Part shown: piece by piece, positions 15,688 to 22,462 of the stretch
Layout: every line of letters starts with the position of its first letter
Position numbering within the stretch: position 1 is the first letter of the stretch
Source of the DNA: JAYREN01 sp041908845
GTDB taxonomy: Bacteria > Acidobacteriota > Holophagae > Holophagales > Holophagaceae
DNA length: 22,462 bases
Direction: 5' to 3'
NCBI GenBank assembly: GCA_041908845.1
Contig: JAYREN010000032.1
Span: 1-22,462, forward strand
Position numbers and translations under genes: made by a program
Notes under the pieces: model-generated
Databases searched by the model: none
Seen by the model: only the letters and a program-made list of their open reading frames with translations
Told to the model about the DNA's origin: nothing

Positions 15688-17616
15688 TTGAACTCGATGA
15701 TGAAGAGCGCGCTGGTGTGGGTGGCGATCATCGCCCTGGTCCTGTTGGCGCTGAACAGCATTCCCAAGAACAGCGGAACCCAGGAGATTCCCTTCAGCAC
15801 CTTCTACACGGAAGGCCTCAGGGGGGACTACAAGACCGTCACCCTGGCGGGGGTGGACATCGAAGGCACCTACAAGAAGCCCGTCCAGAACGCCAAGGGC
15901 GAGACCTTCACCAAGTTCAAGACCATCGCGCCGCCCATGCAGGACCTTGGGGCCAAGATCATGGCCTGGCGCATGGAAGAGCCCCCCAAGCTCGATGAGT
16001 TCAAGGCCGCCAAGCCCAGCGAGAACAACCTCACCTTCTACCTGATCTTCTGGGGCCCACTGCTGGTCTTCGTGGTGCTCTGGTTCGTGTTCATGCGTCA
16101 GGCCCAGATGGGCGGCAACAAGGCCCTGAGCTTCGGCAAAGCCCGGGCCCGGGGGCTTGCGGCCGGTGCCAAACGCGTCACCTTCGCCGATGTGGCGGGC
16201 TGCGACGAAGCCAAGGCCGAGTTGCAGGAAGTTGTGGAATTCCTGAAGGACCCCGCCAAGTTCGTGAAACTGGGCGGCAAAATTCCCCGGGGCTTGCTGC
16301 TGATGGGCCCTCCGGGCACCGGCAAGACCCTGCTGGCGCGCGCCATTGCGGGCGAGGCCAAGGTCCAGTTCTTCAGCATCTCCGGCTCCGACTTCGTCGA
16401 GATGTTCGTGGGCGTGGGCGCTTCGCGCGTCCGTGACCTCTTCGAGCAGGGCAAGAAGAATGCACCCAGCATCATCTTCATCGATGAAATCGACGCCGTG
16501 GGCCGTCATCGGGGCGCAGGCCTCGGCGGGGGTCACGACGAGCGGGAACAGACCCTCAACCAGCTGCTGGTGGAGATGGATGGCTTCGAGGGCAACGAGG
16601 GTGTGATCCTCATCGCCGCCACCAATCGCCCCGATGTGCTGGATCCGGCCCTGCTTCGCCCGGGCCGCTTCGACCGCCGGGTGGTGGTGGATCGCCCCGA
16701 CCTGAAGGGCCGCACGGAGATCCTCAAGGTCCATACCGCCGACAAGATTCCCCTTTCTCCCGATGTGGATCTCGAAGTGATCGCCCGGGGCACCCCCGGA
16801 TTCGCCGGGGCCGACCTGGCCAATCTCTGCAACGAGGCCGCCCTCAACGCCGCCCGGGTGAACAAGAAGTGGGTCGAGATGGTCGACTTCGAGAACGCCA
16901 AGGACAAGGTCTACATGGGCAGCGAGCGCCGCAGCTTGGTGATGACCGAGGAGGATAAGAAGATCACCGCCTACCACGAGGCCGGCCATACGGTCATCGC
17001 GGCGATGGTGCCCCACAGCGATCCCATCCACAAGGTGACGATCATCCCCCGGGGCCGCGCCCTGGGCGTCACCTGGCAGCTTCCCGAGCGGGACCGCTAC
17101 AACACCACCAAGGACTACATGGAGAGCCGCATCTCCATCGCCATGGGGGGCCGCATCGCGGAAGAGATCTTCTTCAACCAGCTCTCCACGGGTGCCAGCA
17201 ACGACATCCAGCAGGCCACCGAAATGGCCCGGGCCATGGTCACCGAGTACGGCATGAGCGAGAAGCTCGGCCCGCTGAAATATGGCGGGGGCCATCAGGA
17301 GGTCTTCCTGGGCCGCGACTTCGCCCAGCAGCGAGACATCAGCGAGGATACGGCTCGGGTCATCGATGGCGAGGTGCATGCCATCGTGATGTCCAACTAC
17401 GACCGGGCCCGACGCATCATCCAGGAGAAGCGCGCCGAACTGGTCGCCATCGCGGAAGCCCTGCTCCTCCGGGAATCCCTGGACGGCAACGATGTGGCGA
17501 TCCTGATGGGCGGCGGCATCCTGCCACCCAAACCCGAAACGCCCACCGTCAGCGCCTCCTCCACCGATGAACCCGAGCCCGATCCGGGCCTGGATCCCGC
17601 CCTGAATCCCGCCTAG
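15688..17616 (+). CDS. ftsH: ATP-dependent zinc metalloprotease FtsH
   Basis: FtsH is a hexameric inner-membrane AAA+ protease that degrades misfolded membrane proteins and some regulators. There is a first membrane helix at about 6-24, an external domain, and a second helix at about 115-137. GPPGTGKT (about 206-213) is Walker A, IIFIDEID (from about 262) is Walker B, and RPGRFDRR is the second region of homology with arginine fingers. HEAGH (430-434) is the zinc motif, with the downstream Asp ligand expected in the NDIQQATEMAR region. The length of about 642 fits the family. I chose the TTG at 15688 (N-terminus MNS, frequent in FtsH) because GGAGG lies 4 bases upstream; the ATG at 15697 has a longer spacing of 13 and remains possible. 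The C-terminus ends in a proline- and acid-rich tail. The folP fusion begins 7 bases later. Confidence 0.96.
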   Translation: MNSMMKSALVWVAIIALVLLALNSIPKNSGTQEIPFSTFYTEGLRGDYKTVTLAGVDIEGTYKKPVQNAKGETFTKFKTIAPPMQDLGAKIMAWRMEEPPKLDEFKAAKPSENNLTFYLIFWGPLLVFVVLWFVFMRQAQMGGNKALSFGKARARGLAAGAKRVTFADVAGCDEAKAELQEVVEFLKDPAKFVKLGGKIPRGLLLMGPPGTGKTLLARAIAGEAKVQFFSISGSDFVEMFVGVGASRVRDLFEQGKKNAPSIIFIDEIDAVGRHRGAGLGGGHDEREQTLNQLLVEMDGFEGNEGVILIAATNRPDVLDPALLRPGRFDRRVVVDRPDLKGRTEILKVHTADKIPLSPDVDLEVIARGTPGFAGADLANLCNEAALNAARVNKKWVEMVDFENAKDKVYMGSERRSLVMTEEDKKITAYHEAGHTVIAAMVPHSDPIHKVTIIPRGRALGVTWQLPERDRYNTTKDYMESRISIAMGGRIAEEIFFNQLSTGASNDIQQATEMARAMVTEYGMSEKLGPLKYGGGHQEVFLGRDFAQQRDISEDTARVIDGEVHAIVMSNYDRARRIIQEKRAELVAIAEALLLRESLDGNDVAILMGGGILPPKPETPTVSASSTDEPEPDPGLDPALNPA

Positions 17617-17623
17617 TTCCAGG

Positions 17624-18967
17624 ATGCTCTGGCACACCTCTCGCGGAAGCCTGCCCCTGGATAGCCCGGTGTACCTGGGCATCCTCAACGTCACGCCCGA
17701 TTCCTTCAGCGACGGGGGCCGCTTTCGCGAGCCCACGGCAGCCCTGGCCCAGGGACGGAGGCTGCTCGCGGAGGGCGCCGCGGTCCTGGATCTCGGGGCC
17801 GAAAGCACTCGACCCGGCGCCCAGGCCGTAGAGGGGGCCGAAGAGTGGCAGCGCCTCGAACCCGTCATCGACGGCCTTGCGCGGGAATTCCCGAAGACGC
17901 CCCTGAGCCTGGACACCCGCCATGTCCCCATCGCCCTGAAGGGCCTGGGACGGGGCATTGCGGTCCTCAACGATGTCTGCGGCTTTTCCGACGATGGCAT
18001 GCTGGACCTGGCCCGGAGCAGCCACTGCGGCCTCATCGCCGTGCGCAGTAGGCGGGTCGAGGGTCGCCTCGTCATGCCGCCCTACGACGATCCGGCGCCC
18101 CGCGATGCCGAGACCGCCCTGGAAGAGCTCCGGGCGATGAAGCTCCGCCTGCTCCAGGAAGGCATCCAGCCCGAGCGAATCCTGCTGGATCCAGGTTTCG
18201 GTTTCGGTACGACCTTCCGGGAGGATCTGGCCCTCTGGGAGGCCCTGCCCCGGCTTTCGGAGGCGCTCGAGTGGCCGACGGAGCGAATCTGCATCGCCAT
18301 TTCCCGCAAGCGATTCCTGGCGCACCGGGCGGGGCGTCCGGAACTTCCCCCGGATCAGCGGGACGATCTGACCGAAGCGGCCCACGCCGAAGCCCGCGAC
18401 CTTGGTTTCCGGGTCTTCCGTACCCACGCCATCCCCCCGCCGAGGGTGCGGGCCGCCCGCCTCGAGGATGCCCCCGCCATCGCCGCCGTGCATGTGGCCT
18501 CCTGGCGCCAGGCCTACAGAGGCATGCTGCCGGAAGCCCACCTGGAGAGCCTCTCCACCCTGGAGAAGGAAGCCACCACCCGGAACCTGCTGAGGACCCC
18601 GCCCAGCCCGCGGCACCGCCTCATCGTGTTGGACCGCGGCGGACAGATTCTCGGCTTTGCTGCCACCGGACCCGCCTTGGAGGACTCGAGTGAAGCCCTG
18701 GGAGAGATCTTCGGGATCTACCTGCACCCCTCCATCTGGGGGTGTGGCTTCGGTCGCCTGCTCATGGCCCAGGCCCAGGCCACCTTGGGAGAGGATGGGT
18801 TCCAGGAGGCCATTCTCTGGGTGCTTGAACGCAACACCCGGGCGCGGAAGTTCTATGATGCCGGAGCCTGGAAAGAGGTCGGGGAGCCGCGCACCCAGTG
18901 GCATGGGGGGATCGCGATCCGCGAAGTGCGCTACCGTCAAAGCATCCCCCTCACGCCCTCGACCTGA
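17624..18967 (+). CDS. folP: Dihydropteroate synthase fused to a GNAT acetyltransferase
   Basis: Residues 1-270 are a dihydropteroate synthase, which joins p-aminobenzoate to the pterin pyrophosphate in folate synthesis. Seen are LGILNVTPDSFSDGG (18-32), ESTRPGA (60-66), LSLDT, VLNDV, LDPGFGFG (188-195), SRK (227-229) and RTH (266-268). Residues from about 274 to 440 are a GNAT N-acetyltransferase with VRAARLEDAPAIAAVHVASW and the acetyl-CoA loop region HPSIWGCGFGRLLMAQA (368-384). The frame is continuous with no start codon at the junction, so this is a true fusion. The DHPS half departs from the family: the usual V-MHM segment is AVRSRR (139-144), the Lys after GFG is Thr, and RVHDV has become RTHAI. 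The ATG lies 7 bases after the ftsH stop with only a weak ribosome site (CCAGG). The substrate of the acetyltransferase is unknown. Confidence 0.88.
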   Translation: MLWHTSRGSLPLDSPVYLGILNVTPDSFSDGGRFREPTAALAQGRRLLAEGAAVLDLGAESTRPGAQAVEGAEEWQRLEPVIDGLAREFPKTPLSLDTRHVPIALKGLGRGIAVLNDVCGFSDDGMLDLARSSHCGLIAVRSRRVEGRLVMPPYDDPAPRDAETALEELRAMKLRLLQEGIQPERILLDPGFGFGTTFREDLALWEALPRLSEALEWPTERICIAISRKRFLAHRAGRPELPPDQRDDLTEAAHAEARDLGFRVFRTHAIPPPRVRAARLEDAPAIAAVHVASWRQAYRGMLPEAHLESLSTLEKEATTRNLLRTPPSPRHRLIVLDRGGQILGFAATGPALEDSSEALGEIFGIYLHPSIWGCGFGRLLMAQAQATLGEDGFQEAILWVLERNTRARKFYDAGAWKEVGEPRTQWHGGIAIREVRYRQSIPLTPST

Positions 18968-18990
18968 TCGACACCTTTTTGGGAACAGCC

Positions 18991-20298
18991 ATGGAACTCA
19001 GATACTTTGGAACAGACGGCGTGCGCGGCAAGGCTCTGGCCTCTCCCCTGACCCTGGAAGAAACCGCCCGCTGGGGCCGCGCCTGGGGCCAAGTGGCCCG
19101 GAGCCGTGGCATCCAGGAACTGGTCATCGGCTGGGATCCCCGCACCAGCTCAGAACCCCTGGCCGAGGCCTTCCTGAAAGGCCTGGATGGTTTCCTGCAC
19201 CCCGAGGTGCTCGGCATGGTTCCCACGCCTGCGGTCGCCTGGGTCACCCAGCGCCGCCCCAATGCCTGGGGCCTCATGATCAGCGCCAGCCACAACCCGC
19301 CGGAAGACAACGGCCTGAAGGGCTTTAACAGCGTGGGTGAAAAGCTATCCGAGGAAGAAGAAGAGGCCGTGGAGGCAGCCTTCGAGGCCACGGGGCCCAT
19401 CGGCCCGCATGCCGTGGATCTGCGGCCCGACGCGGCCGCCGTGGAGGCCTACCTGACCCATCTGGAAGGCCAGGAACTCCCGAAGGATTTCAAGCTGATC
19501 GTGGATTGTGCCCATGGCGCCACGGCCCCCTGGGCGCCAAGGCTCCTGAGGGGCGCGGTGGAATGGATGGGTTGCCCGGAGGATGGTGATCGCATCAACG
19601 TGGGTGTGGGTTCGACTCATCTGGAAGGCCTGCAGGCCGCCGTCCGAGCCCGAGGCGCCGCGGCCGGTGTGGCCTTCGATGGTGACGGGGACCGTTGCCT
19701 GTTCGTCAACGCCGAGGGCGAGGTAGTGGACGGAGACCAACTCCTCTGGCTCCTGGCCCTGGATCTGCACAGCCGGGGCGAAATGCTCCCGGGCGTGGTC
19801 GGCACCCTGATGACCAATGGCGGCCTGGAGGCGGCCCTGCGCACCCTCGACATCCCTCTGGTGCGCACTCCTGTGGGCGACAAGTTCATGCTGCGGGAGT
19901 TGGGCATCCGCGGCTGGGATCTGGCCGCCGAGGCCTCGGGGCACGTGATCCAGAAACATGTGGGCCCCTCCGGCGATGGCCTGGCCACGACCCTTTCGGT
20001 GCTCCAGGCGCTGTTGCGGCGCAGCCCCGAACATCGCTGGGACTGGTGCTTCCGCCCCTGGCCCCTGAAGCTGGTCAACCTGGTGGCCGCGGAACGACGG
20101 CCGGTGGAGGCCTGCGCCTGCCTCAGCGAGGCCATGGTGGCGTTGGATGCCCAGCACGGCGAGGCCATCCGCATGGTGGTCCGGTGGTCCGGCACCGAAC
20201 CCAAGCTCCGTCTCATGGTCGAGGCCCGGGAAACCGAACTCATGCTGGATGCCATCGGTCGCCTGGAAAAGGCGGCCCGGATTGATCTTGCGCTTTGA
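18991..20298 (+). CDS. glmM: Phosphoglucosamine mutase GlmM
   Basis: GlmM interconverts glucosamine-6-phosphate and glucosamine-1-phosphate, feeding UDP-GlcNAc and peptidoglycan synthesis. ISASHNPPEDNGLKGF (97-112) is the phosphoserine loop with catalytic Ser100. AFDGDGDRC is the metal-binding loop, with Asp230, Asp232 and Asp234. EASGHVI is the sugar-binding loop and RWSGTEPKLRLMVE is the C-terminal phosphate-binding loop. At 435 residues it is close to the usual 445. The ATG at 18991 gives the classic N-terminus RYFGTDGVRG. An in-frame start further upstream inside the previous gene would add 31 unrelated residues and is rejected. The gap from folP is 23 bases, and only a weak GGGA precedes the start. 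The serine motif and FGTDGVRG start distinguish it from other phosphohexomutases. Confidence 0.95.
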   Translation: MELRYFGTDGVRGKALASPLTLEETARWGRAWGQVARSRGIQELVIGWDPRTSSEPLAEAFLKGLDGFLHPEVLGMVPTPAVAWVTQRRPNAWGLMISASHNPPEDNGLKGFNSVGEKLSEEEEEAVEAAFEATGPIGPHAVDLRPDAAAVEAYLTHLEGQELPKDFKLIVDCAHGATAPWAPRLLRGAVEWMGCPEDGDRINVGVGSTHLEGLQAAVRARGAAAGVAFDGDGDRCLFVNAEGEVVDGDQLLWLLALDLHSRGEMLPGVVGTLMTNGGLEAALRTLDIPLVRTPVGDKFMLRELGIRGWDLAAEASGHVIQKHVGPSGDGLATTLSVLQALLRRSPEHRWDWCFRPWPLKLVNLVAAERRPVEACACLSEAMVALDAQHGEAIRMVVRWSGTEPKLRLMVEARETELMLDAIGRLEKAARIDLAL

Positions 20299-20380
20299 CA
20301 AGATCCGCCACCGATAAGATTCCTGATAGGATCGGACAGACGGCAAGCCTCGTCTTCATCACGTACAGGGAGCCCTTCAG

Positions 20381-21109
20381 GTGACGACCCGCCTCGGTGT
20401 GAATATCGATCATGTGGCAACCCTTCGGCAGGCACGCTCGGGTCATGAGCCGGAGCCTGTCGCCGCGGCTTTGCTGGCCCAGAGCGCCGGCGCCCATGGC
20501 ATCACCGTGCATCTGCGTGGGGACCGTCGCCACATCCAGGAGCGGGATGTCCGGCTTTTGCGAGAAGTCCTCGCCGTCCCCCTCAACGTGGAGTGTGCCG
20601 CCTCACCGGAAGCCATGGCAGCCATCGTTCCCCTGAAACCCCACTGGGTGACCCTGGTGCCCGAGACTCGCGAGGAGCTCACGACTCAAGGCGGCCTGGA
20701 TGTGGTCTTCCTGCAGGGTCACCTGCGTTCGGTGATCCGCGAATTGCGGACCTCCGATATCCGCGTGAGTCTCTTCATCGATCCCCAGCTTGAACAGGTC
20801 AAGATGGCCTCCCGCATCGAGGCCGACGCCGTGGAATTCAACACAGGCGTTTACGCCGATCTGCCTCTGGGCAGCGATCCCGGCCCTGAACTGGAGCGCC
20901 TGAGGGAATCCGCCCGACTGGCCTCCCGGGTTGGCCTCGGGGTGCTTGCCGGCCACGGCCTGGATCTTCGGAATGTAGGGCCTATCGCAGCCATCCCGGA
21001 AATCCAGGAACTCAACATCGGCCACAGCATCATCGGGCGGGCCGTGCTCGTGGGCCTCGAGCGCGCCGTGCAGGAGATGCTGGCCGTCCTCTCAGAGAAG
21101 CGTGCATGA
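20381..21109 (+). CDS. pdxJ: Pyridoxine 5'-phosphate synthase PdxJ
   Basis: PdxJ condenses 1-deoxyxylulose-5-phosphate with 3-amino-2-oxopropyl phosphate to make pyridoxine phosphate, the last ring-forming step of the DXP-dependent vitamin B6 route. The N-terminus LGVNIDHVATLRQAR (5-19) is diagnostic. ITVHLRGDRRHIQ (41-53) holds His44 and Arg46, LNVECA holds Glu71, AGHGL holds His192, and ELNIGHSIIGRAVL is the C-terminal phosphate-binding strand. At 242 residues the length is normal. In E. coli the conserved run reads HLREDRRHI; here the Glu is Gly47, a change unusual for the family. The GTG start has AGGGAG about 8 bases upstream. It lies 82 bases after glmM. Confidence 0.95.
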   Translation: MTTRLGVNIDHVATLRQARSGHEPEPVAAALLAQSAGAHGITVHLRGDRRHIQERDVRLLREVLAVPLNVECAASPEAMAAIVPLKPHWVTLVPETREELTTQGGLDVVFLQGHLRSVIRELRTSDIRVSLFIDPQLEQVKMASRIEADAVEFNTGVYADLPLGSDPGPELERLRESARLASRVGLGVLAGHGLDLRNVGPIAAIPEIQELNIGHSIIGRAVLVGLERAVQEMLAVLSEKRA

Positions 21110-21186
21110 ACCCGGCGGGAAGCATTATCGCCTCGCGGCGCCCTCGGGTCCGGGCAGGAGCCTTCCGCATGACCGGGAGAGCCTGA

Positions 21187-22008
21187 ATGTCCAACCTTCG
21201 CGGCAACCTCCAGAGCATTTCCCTGACCGATGTTGTGCAGCTGCTCAACGTGAACCGCAAAACGGGAAAACTCTACGTCATCAACGGCAAGCACACGGGC
21301 ACCCTCTATGTGCTCAACGGTGAAGTCGTCCATGCGGAAACGCCCCAGACCGTGGGCGAAAGCGCCGCCTTTGAGGTGCTGGAGTGGGACAAGGGTGAAT
21401 TCGAATTCGCGGCCACCAAGTTCAAGGCGCCCACGAGCATCCGCCGCTCCTCCCAGGATCTGCTAATGGAATCGGCCCGCACGGCGGATTCCCGCAAGCG
21501 CTTCCGAAGCATCTTCCCCAACCTTCATGCGGTGCCATGGCCTGTGCTGAAGGAGCCGCAACTCACCCAGGGGCTCAAGCTCTTTCCCGAGGACCGCAAG
21601 GTATTGCCTTTCCTGGATGGCTACCGCGATTTCTCGGAGGTGGTCTCGGTTTCGGGCATGAGCGAGATCACCGTGCTCCAGACCTGCCTGAGCCTGAAGG
21701 AAGCCGGTCGCCTCCAGGTGCTCGAACCATCCATCACCGTCTCAGTCACCCCCCTGAAGACTGGAATCTTCCGTAAGGCGGATCATGTGGAGCTGTCCAA
21801 GACCGTCGAGTCCGTATGGAAGATGATGGGCCCCTATCGGACGGAATCGATCCGGAATGTCCGCATCATCTGGCCCGACGGCCCCGCCGTGGAACCGGTC
21901 CAGTTCGTCTCCGGGGTGGATGACCAGAGCCTCTGCGTTCCCAAGGAACTCATGCAATCGTGGAACCTTCCCGAAGGAATCTTCGTGAGCGTCCGTCCCG
22001 CTCCCTGA
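21187..22008 (+). CDS. DUF4388 (PATAN-like) domain protein
   Basis: The N-terminus GNLQSISLTDVVQLLNVNRK (6-25), followed by TGKLYVINGKHTGTLYVLNG, is the DUF4388 pattern, found to about residue 110 here. These domains occur in signalling and gliding proteins of Myxococcota, Acidobacteriota and Deinococcota, often next to response regulators. The middle (about 120-180) has a helical pattern, LPFLDGYRDFSEVVSVSGMS then VLQTCLSLKEAGRLQVLEPS, resembling a winged-helix-like segment that often follows DUF4388. The C-terminal 90 residues are a mixed region I cannot assign. The ATG has GGGAGAG about 6 bases upstream. The next gene, a CheZ-like protein, starts 15 bases after the stop, which places this protein in a chemotaxis- or motility-like signalling context. 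Confidence 0.85.
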   Translation: MSNLRGNLQSISLTDVVQLLNVNRKTGKLYVINGKHTGTLYVLNGEVVHAETPQTVGESAAFEVLEWDKGEFEFAATKFKAPTSIRRSSQDLLMESARTADSRKRFRSIFPNLHAVPWPVLKEPQLTQGLKLFPEDRKVLPFLDGYRDFSEVVSVSGMSEITVLQTCLSLKEAGRLQVLEPSITVSVTPLKTGIFRKADHVELSKTVESVWKMMGPYRTESIRNVRIIWPDGPAVEPVQFVSGVDDQSLCVPKELMQSWNLPEGIFVSVRPAP

Positions 22009-22023
22009 CCCAGGAGATCTGCC

Positions 22024-22462
22024 ATGGAAGCCCAGGACAGTGCCGGAATCGAGCACGGAACCGTTGCCTCTCCCGTAGAGCCCGATGGTCTACTTCGTGA
22101 ATTCCGGGAGCGCAGCGAGGCCTTGGATACACGGTTGGACGCCCTCCAGGAGATGATCCAGGGCATCCGCAGCGAGATTCAGGACGACTCCGCCCGAGGT
22201 CTGCGTCGACTGGCCGAGGCCGCCTCCGACATGGCCAATGGTCGGGTGTACCAGAAGATTGATCTGGAGGCCAAGGGCGAACTCGGTGCACTGGTGAAGA
22301 GCCTCAACACCACCCTCACCAACCTCCAGCAGCTGGACGCCTCCGTGAGGCAGCAGAGTACCCAGGTTCCAGAGCTTGCCGCCCAGCTGGACGCCATCAC
22401 CGCCGATACAGAGACGGCCACCCAGACAGTAATGAACCGCTTGGATGTCCTCATGAATTCCA
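22024..22462 (+). CDS. CheZ-like protein with a HAMP-like helical segment (3' end missing)
   Basis: The frame opens at ATG 22024 with AGGAG 7 bases upstream and stays open to the window edge (146 codons). It begins MEAQDSAGIEHG and is almost entirely helical. LAEAASDMANGRVYQKIDLE (about 63-82) followed by KGELGALVKSLNTTL has the pattern of a HAMP domain, with a small residue, Gly, then a conserved Glu-Leu-Gly and Asn. VPELAAQLDAITADTETATQ and VMNRLDVLM (about 115-143) resemble the start of the CheZ phosphatase family, where a T-E-A-T helix precedes the four-helix bundle that dephosphorylates CheY. The catalytic Asp and Gln lie beyond the window and cannot be checked. There is no membrane segment in the visible part. 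A HAMP-containing scaffold without phosphatase activity is the alternative. Confidence 0.7.
   Translation, partial: MEAQDSAGIEHGTVASPVEPDGLLREFRERSEALDTRLDALQEMIQGIRSEIQDDSARGLRRLAEAASDMANGRVYQKIDLEAKGELGALVKSLNTTLTNLQQLDASVRQQSTQVPELAAQLDAITADTETATQTVMNRLDVLMNS

Noticed and set aside
15622..18075. An antisense open frame of more than 800 codons covering ftsH and the start of folP
   Set aside because: It is a shadow of GC-rich codon usage: the sense frame is FtsH with all motifs, and the antisense translation is low-complexity and matches no family.
17549..18940. A long antisense open frame over the folP-GNAT gene
   Set aside because: The sense strand has clear DHPS and GNAT motifs; the reverse frame is glycine-, arginine- and proline-rich with no domain pattern.
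18898..18990. An upstream in-frame start for glmM inside the preceding gene
   Set aside because: It would add 31 residues unrelated to GlmM; the family begins at the RYFGTDGVRG segment encoded from 18991.
20295..20330. A TTGACA hexamer at the glmM stop as a possible pdxJ promoter
   Set aside because: No acceptable -10 element occurs at 16-18 bases; the best TAAGAT is only 14 bases away, so I do not call a promoter.
1..22462. Toxin-antitoxin, restriction, CRISPR, retron or phage defence genes
   Set aside because: I looked for their typical motifs and small gene pairs and found none; the only coupled small gene pair is SET plus the duplicated-domain protein, which has no toxin-like feature.

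Overview
The window is GC-rich and densely packed. It carries a bacillithiol gene pair, a KtrB/KtrA-type potassium system, a tilS-ftsH-folP-glmM-pdxJ housekeeping run and a DUF4388/CheZ pair. This suggests an Acidobacteriota bacterium, perhaps of the Holophaga/Geothrix type. That placement is inferred from gene content, codon use and family resemblance, not from a marker-gene comparison. No tRNA, rRNA, insertion sequence, phage gene or CRISPR array was seen, and no gap between genes exceeds 300 bases.

Layout. (1) Bases 1-2928, plus strand: the 3' part of a DUF4349 membrane protein closed by a strong intrinsic terminator, then bshC and bshB1 overlapping by 4 bases. (2) Bases 3028-9101, minus strand: poorly characterised genes. 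They are three small or medium membrane proteins (two with zinc-ribbon cysteines, one of these with a tandem Coa1/Tim21-like repeat), a large exported protein with EF-hand-like loops and an HExxH motif, a small exported protein with an internal duplication, and a SET-domain protein whose stop overlaps the start of that small protein. (3) Bases 9173-11729, minus strand: an RCK regulator and a TrkH/KtrB channel with an enlarged N-terminus. (4) Bases 11859-14489, minus strand: an 876-residue FHA / poly-proline / membrane / ZU5-like / gluzincin-like fusion. (5) Bases 14628-21109, plus strand: tilS, ftsH, a folP-GNAT fusion, glmM and pdxJ. (6) Bases 21187-22462, plus strand: a DUF4388 protein and the start of a CheZ-like protein that runs off the window.

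How the genes work together. bshC and bshB1 supply two of the three steps to bacillithiol (bshA is not here). The KtrB-like channel and its RCK partner form a potassium uptake system. The tilS to pdxJ run is a housekeeping cluster for tRNA-Ile2 modification, membrane proteolysis, folate, peptidoglycan precursor and vitamin B6 synthesis. DUF4388 and CheZ point to a signalling or motility locus continuing downstream.

The parts most worth a second look are the FHA-transmembrane-gluzincin fusion, the dihydropteroate synthase-acetyltransferase fusion with altered active-site motifs, and the SET-domain gene translationally coupled to an exported duplicated-domain protein. I found no clear evidence for a complete new defence or mobile system.
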